DNA of 5,733 nt from Verrucomicrobiales bacterium (GTDB taxonomy: Bacteria; Verrucomicrobiota; Verrucomicrobiia; Limisphaerales; UBA9464): contig DLVS01000741.1 in assembly GCA_003445095.1 (NCBI GenBank), positions 1-5,733 of the forward strand. Reading direction: 5' to 3'. The position numbers were made by a program, and so were the translations under genes. Shown here piece by piece: positions 1-5,733 of the stretch. Numbering within the stretch: position 1 is the stretch's first letter; each line of letters begins with the position of its first letter. Under the pieces are notes generated by a model that was given only the letters and a program-made list of their open reading frames with translations, had not been told where the DNA came from and made no database searches.

Positions 1-65
1 ATTTTGCCGTAGGTGCTGCGAACCTCTTCGCGCACTGCATTCGAGTCGACGAGTGTTGTTTTCAT
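1..65 (-). CDS. arsM: Probable arsenite methyltransferase ArsM, N-terminus only (partial)
   Basis: Only the first 21 codons are inside the window. They start at an ATG at 65-63 and read MKTTLVDSNAVREEVRSTYG followed by Lys. The stretch AVREEVRSTYGK resembles the N-terminal helix that precedes the SAM-binding Rossmann domain of bacterial ArsM proteins (typically V-R-E-x-Y-G-x-I-A); this is recalled family resemblance. ArsM is a cytoplasmic enzyme that transfers methyl groups from S-adenosylmethionine to As(III), giving methylated and volatile species. It lies 45 bp after arsC on the same strand, last of the visible ars genes, a common place for arsM. No strong Shine-Dalgarno sequence is seen. 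The SAM-binding motif and the conserved cysteines lie outside the window, so the identification is tentative; another methyltransferase or an unrelated ars accessory gene remains possible. Confidence 0.62.
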   Translation of the reverse strand, partial: MKTTLVDSNAVREEVRSTYGK

Positions 66-110
66 AATCCATCTGGTTGACGTGGTCGTTGGGAAAAGGA
101 CACGGACTAT

Positions 111-569
111 TCAGGCAGTCGGTCTCTTGGATTCATCCAGTCGCCCCGAAGCATAAGCTTCAAAGACACGCCGAATTTCGTCCCGGACCCGTCGAAATAC
201 CGGCATCTGTTCGTCCGGAGTTCCCGCGGCCTGCGCCGGATCGTCAAAGCCCCAGTGATGACGATTCAATTGACCGGGGAACATCGGACACGCCTGGTCG
301 GCCTTGCCGCAGACGGTGATGACGGTCTCGACGGGTTCCTGAAGAAAGTAATTCATATGCTTCGAGGTATGACCGGAGATGTCGAGGCCGATTTCCGCCA
401 GTGCCTGGATGGCCAGCGGATGAACGAAACCAGTGGGCTTGCTGCCGGCGCTGGCGACGCGGAAATGGCTCTTGGCCGCTGCTCGCAGAATGCCCTCAGC
501 CATGTGGCTGCGACAGGAGTTACCAGTGCATAGCACAAGGACAAGCGGGAGAGAAGAGTCGTTGTTCAT
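111..569 (-). CDS. arsC: Arsenate reductase, low-molecular-weight phosphatase type (thioredoxin-coupled)
   Basis: Cytoplasmic enzyme that reduces arsenate to arsenite, the form handled by the channel and methylase of this operon. The 152-residue product has the LMW-phosphatase P-loop C14-T-G-N-S-C-R20-S near its N-terminus (CX5R), with Cys14 as nucleophile. Two further cysteines, C87 and C94 in [10 protein letters not shown], occupy the places of the resolving pair Cys82/Cys89 of the Staphylococcus aureus pI258 enzyme. WGFDDP (106-111) carries the catalytic Asp. All three redox cysteines are present, so it should use thioredoxin rather than glutaredoxin, and it is not just a tyrosine phosphatase. 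The ATG at 569-567 is chosen because it puts the P-loop 13 residues in; the frame stays open upstream to 770, but that part overlaps aqpS. It begins 20 bp after the aqpS stop, so the two are probably co-transcribed. No clear ribosome binding site is seen. Confidence 0.95.
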   Translation of the reverse strand: MNNDSSLPLVLVLCTGNSCRSHMAEGILRAAAKSHFRVASAGSKPTGFVHPLAIQALAEIGLDISGHTSKHMNYFLQEPVETVITVCGKADQACPMFPGQLNRHHWGFDDPAQAAGTPDEQMPVFRRVRDEIRRVFEAYASGRLDESKRPTA

Positions 570-589
570 GGGATACGTGAAGTAGCTGA

Positions 590-1267
590 TCAAGATTCCG
601 CGCGCGTGAGGGATCGACCGCAGCACTCCGTTCCTCGGACCCCGCAACATACGGGAACGGCCAGGATCGCGCCGAGCGTCGTCGCGACTAGGTATATCCA
701 GAGGTGTTGCAGATTCCCGCTGACCACCGCCGGGGCTAGCGACCGAGCGGGATTCATGGAAGCTCCGCAAATAGGGCCGGCGAACATCGCCTCCAAGGCG
801 ACCACGGCACCGATGGCGATTCCGGCAGTGATTCCTTTCTCTTTGGCTCCCGTAGAAACGCTAAGGATGACCAGCATCAACAAGCAGGTTAGCACTGTCT
901 CCAACACGAAGCTTTGTATGACGCTCCCCGCTGGCAACGTCGCGCCGAGCGTCGCGTCGCTCGGAAACAGCAGCCGCAGCAGTCCGCTGGCGACGAACGC
1001 CCCGGAAATTTGCGAGGCCAGATAGGCCGGGACTTCACGCCACCCGAATCGTCGCGCCAAGGTAAACGCCATCGTCACGGCGGGATTGAGGTGCGCGCCG
1101 CTCACGTCGCCAAACGTGTAAATCATGGCCAGAACGATCAGTCCAAAGGTCAGTGCAATTCCCGCGTGACTGACGGCTCCATTGGTTGCGGTGTTGATGA
1201 CGATCGCGCCGGTGCCGGCAAACGCCAAAGCGAAGGTGCCGAGAAACTCGGAAAAATATTTGTTCAT
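590..1267 (-). CDS. aqpS: Aquaglyceroporin (MIP family), arsenite efflux channel of the AqpS type
   Basis: Inner-membrane channel of 225 residues with the two half-helix signatures of the MIP family: HLNPAV (NPA at 61-63) and SMNPARS (NPA at 172-174, followed by the selectivity-filter Arg175). Hydrophobic stretches at about 7-25, 36-52, 83-100, 117-137, 146-165 and 188-208 fit six membrane helices. Lying between arsR and arsC, it most likely lets As(OH)3 leave the cell down its gradient as ArsC makes it, as shown for Sinorhizobium meliloti AqpS, which stands in for an ArsB pump. The ATG at 1267-1265 gives the family's usual short N-terminus; the frame is open to 1345, but the extra residues start at GTG and do not look like membrane protein. 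The C-terminal tail is odd: it carries two Cys-Cys pairs (207-208 and 215-216). A water or glycerol channel is possible in principle, but the context argues for arsenite. Confidence 0.92.
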   Translation of the reverse strand: MNKYFSEFLGTFALAFAGTGAIVINTATNGAVSHAGIALTFGLIVLAMIYTFGDVSGAHLNPAVTMAFTLARRFGWREVPAYLASQISGAFVASGLLRLLFPSDATLGATLPAGSVIQSFVLETVLTCLLMLVILSVSTGAKEKGITAGIAIGAVVALEAMFAGPICGASMNPARSLAPAVVSGNLQHLWIYLVATTLGAILAVPVCCGVRGTECCGRSLTRAES

Positions 1268-1398
1268 AAGCCGTTCCACTGTTTCGTGAGGTCTCACCGC
1301 CGTACTCCTTGCCTTCGGGACGAGGCCTTGAAACCAACGCAACACGCTCCGTCATCGCGGAGAGCGAGGCGCGCGCGGAGCTTTTGCCGGTCCCGACG

Positions 1399-1683
1399 TC
1401 AGGCCGCTTCAGACCTCAAGGATTCACCGAACGCCTGAAAGACCGTCTCTAGGGCCGCTCGCCCGTCCGCATGAATATCGTAATACATCCATTTCCCGTC
1501 TTTGCGAGCTGAGACCAAACCTGCCTTGCGGATGACCTGCAAATGGGTGGACAAAGTGGATTGGGTGACTCCAAGCGAATCGCACAGCTCACAGACGCAC
1601 AATTCCCGCTCCAACAACGCGGAAACAATCCGCACCCGGGTCGGATCGGCCAAGGCTTTTGCCATCTTCACCAGCTCATTCAC
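1399..1683 (-). CDS. arsR: ArsR/SmtB-family arsenite-responsive repressor
   Basis: Small dimeric winged-helix repressor, 94 residues, that should block the ars operon until As(III) binds. The motif E27-L-C29-V-C31-E-L-C34 matches the ELCVCDLC metalloid site of the E. coli R773 ArsR (Cys32/34/37), so all three arsenic-binding thiols are present at the start of the DNA-binding helix. The helix-turn-helix covers about residues 31-57 (SLGVTQSTLSTHLQVIRKAG) and the wing about 58-70 (ARKDGKWMYYDI). The N-terminal ALADPTRVRIVSALL is the typical family helix. The start is a GTG at 1683-1681; the next in-frame start is an ATG at codon 7, just before AKALADPTR, which would also give a functional protein. 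No Shine-Dalgarno sequence precedes the GTG, and a palindromic operator candidate lies 6 bp upstream. It is first in the operon, 131 bp before aqpS, consistent with autoregulation. Confidence 0.94.
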   Translation of the reverse strand: MNELVKMAKALADPTRVRIVSALLERELCVCELCDSLGVTQSTLSTHLQVIRKAGLVSARKDGKWMYYDIHADGRAALETVFQAFGESLRSEAA

Positions 1684-1689
1684 TGGAAT

Positions 1690-1715
1690 AACGCATCGGT
1701 GATTCCAGATGCGTT
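1690..1715 (-). promoter_or_regulatory. Candidate ArsR operator (inverted repeat) with overlapping -35-like box
   Basis: On the minus strand AACGCATC and GATGCGTT form a perfect 8-bp inverted repeat around a 10-bp spacer. The outer arm overlaps a consensus TTGACA at 1720-1715. Its place, 6 bp before the arsR start, and the dyad shape fit the site of a dimeric ArsR repressor that blocks RNA polymerase. At the usual 17-bp spacing from TTGACA the -10 hexamer would be GATGCG, a poor match, so the transcription start cannot be fixed from sequence. What is seen is the repeat; its role as operator is inferred from position. Confidence 0.6.
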
Positions 1716-1844
1716 GTCAATCTCGATCAGGAGACGGGCTTCTAACGGAGAGCGCCAGAAAGTCACAGGAAGAGGGGTTGAGGCTTGGCAACTGAGCGGC
1801 GGCTAGCGGGTGTTTGGCTTGAGGCCGCAGTGACGGGTGAACGT

Positions 1845-1877
1845 CGGCCCGTCGAGATTCGGCGACTTCACGGGCCG
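1845..1877. repeat. Inverted repeat, 8-bp arms
   Basis: CGGCCCGT (1845-1852) and ACGGGCCG (1870-1877) are exact reverse complements separated by 17 bases, a GC-rich stem. No T-run follows on either strand, so it is not a standard intrinsic terminator. It lies about 160 bp upstream of arsR. Function unknown. Confidence 0.45.
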
Positions 1878-2009
1878 GAATCGCGGCCCAAAAGAGATCG
1901 GCGCTGCCGCGACGTTAGAGCGGGCCCAGGAGTCGCGAAGAGCGGGGAGTGTTGAGTGAGGGCGCTGTTAGCCAATGACCCGCGCGGGCAGTTCGCGCAA
2001 GGTGCAGAG

Positions 2010-2025
2010 CGGACTCTTCAGTCCG
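2010..2025. repeat. Short hairpin CGGACT-CTTC-AGTCCG
   Basis: A perfect 6-bp stem with the four-base loop CTTC, inside the gene-free stretch. The surrounding GAGCGGACTCTTCAGTCCGG resembles hairpins I recall being scattered between genes in verrucomicrobial genomes; that resemblance is from memory. No T-run follows, so it is probably not a terminator. Confidence 0.45.
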
Positions 2026-2602
2026 GCCAGCGGGCGGGCACCGTCGCGACGCCGGGGGCCGCGAAGATTCCGCCGGACAGATTTTTCACGCTCGAGTTCG
2101 CCGAAGCAGAACTGCCGATCCACGACGCGCGACCAGCAATGACAGGACGCGACCGGAAATGAAGGCGGCGCTTTGAGCCGACACTGTCGCATGAATTGGC
2201 TTTCACGCTGGATTTCTCCTCCCCGCGACCGCCACATCGACCGATAGGTGTCCAGTCGCTCGCCGTGTCACGAAATCTCGGATTGCTGGCACTCGATGAA
2301 GGAGCAGTCCATTCGCAAGTTACAGAACGCGGCGGAATTGTTTCGTCCCGCCTTCGATGAGGAGTCGCCCAGAACTTCATCCGAATCGCGCCAACAGGAG
2401 GCTGCAGCTGCGCCCACTGCCTCCGACGAAGGGACCGAACGCGTGCAAAGTTGGTTGGACCAGCCCTGCGTCCGTCTGCATCCCTCCGAGCAACACGGCA
2501 TTTCTTCCGCTCCCCGTCGGTTTATTTCGCTCGTGTGGCCGCTCGGAACGGACGCGTGGCCAATCTCTTCGGCGTTTGGAACGAACTGGCCTTGCGGGAG
2601 CA

Positions 2603-2896
2603 TCATTGCTCGTTGATTTCCTCCCAGTCACAGTGACAGGTGATGAGAAACCACCATTCTGTATCGATCTCCTGATTCGGTTCCACTACGACCAGCAGCC
2701 AGTCATTCGTCCCATTACACTTGTACGTCCACGAGCCGTATCCCGATACCTCGCCGGTGTCGTGAATCAGTTTCTCATCGTAATAGATGCGGAGCCGGTC
2801 GGGAACTTCGAAGAAGTCGTATTCCAGGCCGATGAGATTATCCTGTTTGCAGAGCATGATGACATGCTGTTCGGCATTGTTCCCTCCTTGGACCAC
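2603..2896 (-). CDS. C-terminal fragment of a probable secreted protein, function unknown; likely remnant
   Basis: This is real coding sequence by its look: third positions favour G and C, and the translation resembles a beta-rich domain (EYDFFEVPDRLRIYYDEKLI, then HDTGEVSG, later EIDTEWWFLITCHC). I recall similar domains, with a PDR-I-x-Y-Y and DTG core, at the ends of bacterial extracellular proteins; the function is not known to me. The fragment and its upstream extension are rich in Cys, which would suit an exported protein with disulfides. The GTG at 2896 is the only ordinary start in the frame and has no ribosome binding site. The frame is open to 2965, where an in-frame TAG (2968-2966) precedes residues DGAQIQCPQPPPDN that look like natural sequence. 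So the true N-terminus is missing: either a broken gene whose front was lost, or less likely a small gene with an unusual start. It lies about 170 bp after the FHA-sigma gene on the same strand. Confidence 0.5.
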   Translation of the reverse strand: MVQGGNNAEQHVIMLCKQDNLIGLEYDFFEVPDRLRIYYDEKLIHDTGEVSGYGSWTYKCNGTNDWLLVVVEPNQEIDTEWWFLITCHCDWEEINEQ

Positions 2897-2996
2897 TTTG
2901 GTGTTGCAGTAAGTCTTCGGGATGTTGTCGGGCGGGGGCTGGGGACATTGGATTTGCGCGCCATCCTAAAGGAGCGAGGTGATCCGTCGATTGTTT

Positions 2997-3015
2997 CGAG
3001 ACGTGCGAAGTCTCG
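2997..3015. repeat. Short inverted repeat downstream of the sigma gene
   Basis: CGAGAC (2997-3002) and GTCTCG (3010-3015) form a perfect 6-bp stem with a 7-base loop, about 120 bp past the sigma factor stop. No U-run follows on the minus strand, so a terminator role is doubtful. It may simply be chance. Confidence 0.3.
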
Positions 3016-3133
3016 TGGTCGATCGAATTTCCTCGGGGTAGGGCGAGAGTCGCTCATAGAATTGAGTAAGATAGAAGTTGGTAACTTGAAGGTGAGAGGC
3101 CGGATCGTCGCAGGTTGGTTAACCTTTCGTAGT

Positions 3134-4135
3134 TCACCCTCCAGCGCCTTTGCTGAGCTCACGGTACAGCCACGCTTTGGAGTACGCCCACCAGCGCTTC
3201 GCGGTGGGCTCGGAGATGTCGAGGATCGGCGCCGATTGTTCCACGGTGAGGCCGACAAAATACCGCAACTTGACCAATTCCGCCTTCTTCGGATCGAGCG
3301 CGGCGAAACGGTCGAGCGCTTCGTTCAGAGCGATCAGTTGAGCATCGTCCACGGGCTCGGCCGCAGCGATTTCGAGCTCATCGACGTCCTCGTGCGCGAC
3401 TCCACCGCCGCGACAACGGGCCAATTTGCGCCGGGAACGATCCACGAGAATTCGCCGCATCGCTTCAGCCGCGGCGGCGAAGAAGTGCGCGCGGTTCTGC
3501 CAAGGCGGTTGCGAATCGGCTCCCAGCCGTAGCCAAGCCTCATGGACGAGCGCGGTCGCTTGCATCGTGTGGTTGGCCGCTTCGTGCGCCATCTCCTGCG
3601 CCGCGATCCGTCGGAGTTCGGTGTACACCAGCTCAAACAACTGCACGGCGGCCTGAGACTCCCCCGAGCGCAAGGCGGCGCACAATTCTGTGACTTCGTT
3701 GGGCCTAATGTCTGGTTCCCGCCTGGAGCTGCGCTCTTGAGCCGCCTGAATGACGACCCGGGCGATCGGCCCGGTGGGTTCCGGTTCCGCGGCCCGGCTC
3801 ACTGCGAGCCGCTCAAATTCGGCGGTGCTATCGTCGGGCAGGGGTTCGGGAAGTTCGAGCCGAGCCTCCACTCGACCGAAACGGATGGTCTCGCCATGAT
3901 TGACCGGACGTTGCCCCTCGACCCGCACCCCGGCCACCCAAGTGCCATTTCTCGATCCGCATTCCCGAACGATCACCTCATTCCAGTTTACCAAAATCTC
4001 GCAGTGATTCGCCGATACCGAACCATCGCGAATCACGAGAGAGTTGCTCGCGTCGCGACCAACACTGGTGACCCCTTCGGCCAGCTCGCAGGATTGGTGG
4101 TCAAACTCGAGTTGGGTAAAATTGAGTTTGGGCAT
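3134..4135 (-). CDS. FHA domain fused to an ECF-type RNA polymerase sigma factor
   Basis: A 333-residue cytoplasmic protein with two joined modules. Residues about 20-95 form an FHA domain: G26-R27, S41-A-N-H44 and R62-N63-G64-T65 match the conserved GR, SxxH and NG motifs that bind phosphothreonine peptides. After a charged, Pro/Glu-rich linker (about 97-145) comes a complete ECF-like sigma factor. Region 2 covers about 146-240, with ELVYTELRRIAAQEM, HTMQATALVHEAWLRL and RAHFFAAAAEAMRRILVD. Region 4 covers about 265-328, with a helix-turn-helix in LTVEQSAPILDISEPTAKRW and the ending AWLYREL. The sigma part alone, about 190 residues, is the normal size of the TIGR02999-like family, so the FHA part is an addition. 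The ATG at 4135 has GGTGAG at a suitable distance and stands 31 bp after the upstream WD40/TPR stop, so they are probably co-transcribed. I infer that phosphorylation by a neighbouring kinase steers this sigma factor. Confidence 0.9.
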   Translation of the reverse strand: MPKLNFTQLEFDHQSCELAEGVTSVGRDASNSLVIRDGSVSANHCEILVNWNEVIVRECGSRNGTWVAGVRVEGQRPVNHGETIRFGRVEARLELPEPLPDDSTAEFERLAVSRAAEPEPTGPIARVVIQAAQERSSRREPDIRPNEVTELCAALRSGESQAAVQLFELVYTELRRIAAQEMAHEAANHTMQATALVHEAWLRLGADSQPPWQNRAHFFAAAAEAMRRILVDRSRRKLARCRGGGVAHEDVDELEIAAAEPVDDAQLIALNEALDRFAALDPKKAELVKLRYFVGLTVEQSAPILDISEPTAKRWWAYSKAWLYRELSKGAGG

Positions 4136-4166
4136 AGGAACTCACCCGGTTGTAATACGAAGTGAG

Positions 4167-5733
4167 CTAATCATGTTTAATATTTTGCTGTGCCTCCGAA
4201 TTCAGCATGGCTTTGGCCTCTTTGTAGGCCAGCCAGAGGATGAGATCGTCGGGAGTGGCTTCATCGGCGAGCGGGTTCTTTTCATCGGCGGGCAGCGGCT
4301 TCATCTTCGCTTCGGCTTCAGCAAACACCTCACGGGCTTTCATCGTTTGCCCCTGCTGGAATAGACTCATCGCCCGGTAAAAACCTCCGGTGCCACTCAC
4401 ATGGAGATCAATGGGAGGCGTCAAACTCCGATGCATCCGTTCCATCAGTTTGCTGCGAACCCCCTGCCGCGCCATTTCTTCCATGAATTTGTCGGGAGGA
4501 CCGGAAAGCGCCGCCGCAGCAATCCGGTCCGCATCCACATAATTACAACTGCGATACTCTGCCATGCTCAATGACAACTGAAGCTCAGGGAGGGAGGGAT
4601 TGTTTCTTCCTAGCTCGACGGCGCGCCTGGCCAGGACCAGTGCGGCGGCTGCCGATTGTCGGTCGGCGGTTGGCCGCAAGCTGATTAACTTCGCAACGCG
4701 GTTGGCGATGTCAGGCTGATCGGCACGATCGGCCCGCTGGAGCATCCACTGACAGGTCGTAGCGTAATCGGAGATGTTGCCAAACCACACTTGGAGGGCA
4801 GCAACTTTGAGCGCACAGATCGACGCGTCCGTGGCAGTAGCAAAATACAACTCAAGTGCTTGCCTATATGCCTCCAATGCTTCCGTCGAACCTCGCACCC
4901 GAAGCAGCGCGTCCCCTTTGAGCTCCCACGCCAACGGAATTCTGGGCTGTAATTCCAGGGCTCGGACGATGTTCTGAAGCGCCTCGTCTGCCTGCCCTGC
5001 TTGCAACTGGATCGCTCCCAGCGTCCACCACGTCTCAGCTGTCTCAGGCTCCAGACGCGCAGCGCGTCGAGCGCTGAATTCGGCCTCGGCGAGACGCCCT
5101 GGATTCAGAGCCTTGTCTTGACCCGCTTCCAACCGGGCCAACCGAGCCCACGCCAGCCCACTGGTCGGAGCGAGTCGAACCGCCTCGCGCAAACTTGGAA
5201 GGAGGTTTTCTTCGATCCGATCGCGCACGTACTCAGGCACTGTGACAGTGGCCATTGGGGAGATAGTGCGGGTGGCGGGATCGGCTTGAATCCATTGGGC
5301 GATTCGCGTGTAGAAATTCGTGTCCGTGCGCGCTGACACCCACTCGCGCTGCCGAATTTGATCCGCCATCGGAATGAGATCGTCCGTATTCTGCGGGTCA
5401 AATCGACGGCCAGCTCGCGCCTCAGCCCAGTCGATAAACCAGTCCGGGACCGGTAAGGGGGGCGGAGGCACTTCCCAAACCTTCGCCGTCTTATCTGCCG
5501 ACGTCGTCACCACATGTTGGCCGTCTTGGCTGAACGCTGCCGTGTGCAAAAGTTGCTCGTGCCGGAGCAGCTCGGTTAACGGTTGGCCGGTCCTTGCATC
5601 CCACACTCGACCGATTCCGTCAGCAGAGGCCGTAACGATACGCTTCCCGTCCGGACTGAACTCCGCGACCTCTACATATCCCTGATGCCGGAGTGGTTCG
5701 GTCAATGGCTGGCTAGTGAATGCGTCCCACACT
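4167..5733 (-). CDS. WD40/TPR protein, probable C-terminal part of a eukaryotic-like Ser/Thr kinase (partial)
   Basis: The frame runs off the right edge, and the GTG at 5732 is only an internal Val codon (VWDA), so the N-terminus is outside. The visible 521 residues start with WD40 blades ending in VWD (1-3), VWD (43-45) and VWE (85-87), each preceded by SPDG/SQDG and SADG/SADK turns. A Pro-rich joint (88-96) leads to a segment about 97-175 (DWFIDWAEARAGRRFD). TPR-like helices follow at about 176-200, 217-245, 248-280, 284-296, 363-400 and 448-476. The end, DDLILWLAYKEAKAML (495-510), and the segment ISDYATTCQWMLQRA (320-334) are signatures I recall from large WD40/TPR Ser/Thr kinases of Verrucomicrobiota and Planctomycetota. 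The kinase domain would be N-terminal and is not seen, so kinase activity is inferred. The stop is TAG, 31 bp before the FHA-sigma gene, implying a shared transcript and function. It could instead be a kinase-less scaffold. Confidence 0.85.
   Translation of the reverse strand, partial: VWDAFTSQPLTEPLRHQGYVEVAEFSPDGKRIVTASADGIGRVWDARTGQPLTELLRHEQLLHTAAFSQDGQHVVTTSADKTAKVWEVPPPPLPVPDWFIDWAEARAGRRFDPQNTDDLIPMADQIRQREWVSARTDTNFYTRIAQWIQADPATRTISPMATVTVPEYVRDRIEENLLPSLREAVRLAPTSGLAWARLARLEAGQDKALNPGRLAEAEFSARRAARLEPETAETWWTLGAIQLQAGQADEALQNIVRALELQPRIPLAWELKGDALLRVRGSTEALEAYRQALELYFATATDASICALKVAALQVWFGNISDYATTCQWMLQRADRADQPDIANRVAKLISLRPTADRQSAAAALVLARRAVELGRNNPSLPELQLSLSMAEYRSCNYVDADRIAAAALSGPPDKFMEEMARQGVRSKLMERMHRSLTPPIDLHVSGTGGFYRAMSLFQQGQTMKAREVFAEAEAKMKPLPADEKNPLADEATPDDLILWLAYKEAKAMLNSEAQQNIKHD

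Larger units (their letters stand above)
1716..2602. other. Long stretch without a supported gene
   Basis: About 890 bases between the arsR control region and the 3' end of the gene fragment ending at 2603. Open frames exist on both strands (the longest about 120 codons), but they overlap one another. Their translations are rich in Arg, Ser and Pro with no recognisable domain, and none is joined to a convincing start signal. The sequence may be decayed coding DNA or intergenic repeat sequence. The only structure I can point to is two inverted repeats, listed separately. No tRNA, rRNA or CRISPR pattern is seen. Confidence 0.6.

Noticed and set aside
1268..1345. N-terminal extension of the aquaglyceroporin from a GTG at 1345.
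   Set aside because: The added 26 residues are not typical of MIP proteins, and the ATG at 1267 gives a normal N-terminus directly before the first membrane helix.
1346..1381. GCTCCG/CGGAGC pair followed by TTTT on the plus strand, suggesting a terminator.
   Set aside because: The loop would be 24 bases, the T-run only four, and no plus-strand gene ends there. It lies inside the arsR-aqpS gap of an operon read in the other direction.
914..1438. Plus-strand open frame of 174 codons.
   Set aside because: It lies opposite aqpS and the end of arsR, with a low-complexity Arg-rich translation and no domain.
2248..2616. Plus-strand frame of 122 codons in the gene-poor stretch, with an internal Met giving MKEQSIRKLQNAAELFRP.
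   Set aside because: The first part looks faintly protein-like, but the rest turns into Ser/Pro/Arg-rich sequence. It has no ribosome binding site and overlaps equally long frames on the other strand. Decayed coding sequence cannot be excluded.
2966..2968. TAG as a recoded (readthrough) codon.
   Set aside because: Other genes here also end in TAG (the WD40/TPR gene), so reassignment is unlikely, and no stem-loop or context that would favour recoding is apparent. A broken gene is the simpler reading.
2357..3532. Plus-strand open frame of 391 codons, the longest on that strand.
   Set aside because: It runs antisense through the fragment at 2603-2896 and through much of the sigma factor domain, whose motifs are unmistakable on the minus strand. 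Its translation shows no recognisable domain.
3542..4165. Plus-strand open frame of 207 codons.
   Set aside because: It is the antisense shadow of the FHA-sigma gene, kept open by that gene's GC-rich codons.

Overview
The window suggests a member of the PVC group, most likely Verrucomicrobiota (Pedosphaera/Limisphaera-like) and less likely Planctomycetota. The argument rests on the right half. There a WD40/TPR protein with a characteristic C-terminus sits next to a sigma factor of the family often paired with such kinases in these phyla. This is recalled family resemblance, not a database result. All supported genes lie on the minus strand, so transcription runs from high to low coordinates.

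Left third (1-1720): an arsenic resistance operon. In transcription order it holds arsR (1683-1399), an aquaglyceroporin gene of the aqpS type (1267-590), thioredoxin-linked arsC (569-111), and the first 21 codons of a gene that looks like arsM (65-1, cut by the window edge). A perfect 8-bp inverted repeat (1690-1715), overlapping a TTGACA box, lies directly in front of arsR and is the likely ArsR operator. The implied pathway is: ArsC reduces arsenate to arsenite; arsenite leaves through the AqpS channel or is methylated by ArsM; ArsR lifts repression when its Cys triad binds As(III). No ArsB/Acr3 pump is visible here.

Middle (1716-2602): about 890 bases without a convincing gene. It holds two hairpin-forming inverted repeats, one of which (2010-2025) has the look of a dispersed intergenic repeat.

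Right half (2603-5733): a signalling module. The 3' end of a large WD40/TPR protein (5733-4167), probably the C-terminus of a eukaryotic-like Ser/Thr kinase, is followed after 31 bp by a fusion of an N-terminal FHA domain to a complete ECF-type sigma factor (4135-3134). FHA domains bind phosphothreonine, so the layout suggests a kinase that talks directly to a sigma factor through its own phosphopeptide reader. Further downstream is a short, clearly coding but start-less piece of a probable extracellular domain (2603-2965), with an in-frame TAG just upstream; it looks like the remnant of a larger gene. The FHA-sigma fusion beside the putative kinase is the most interesting item in the window.
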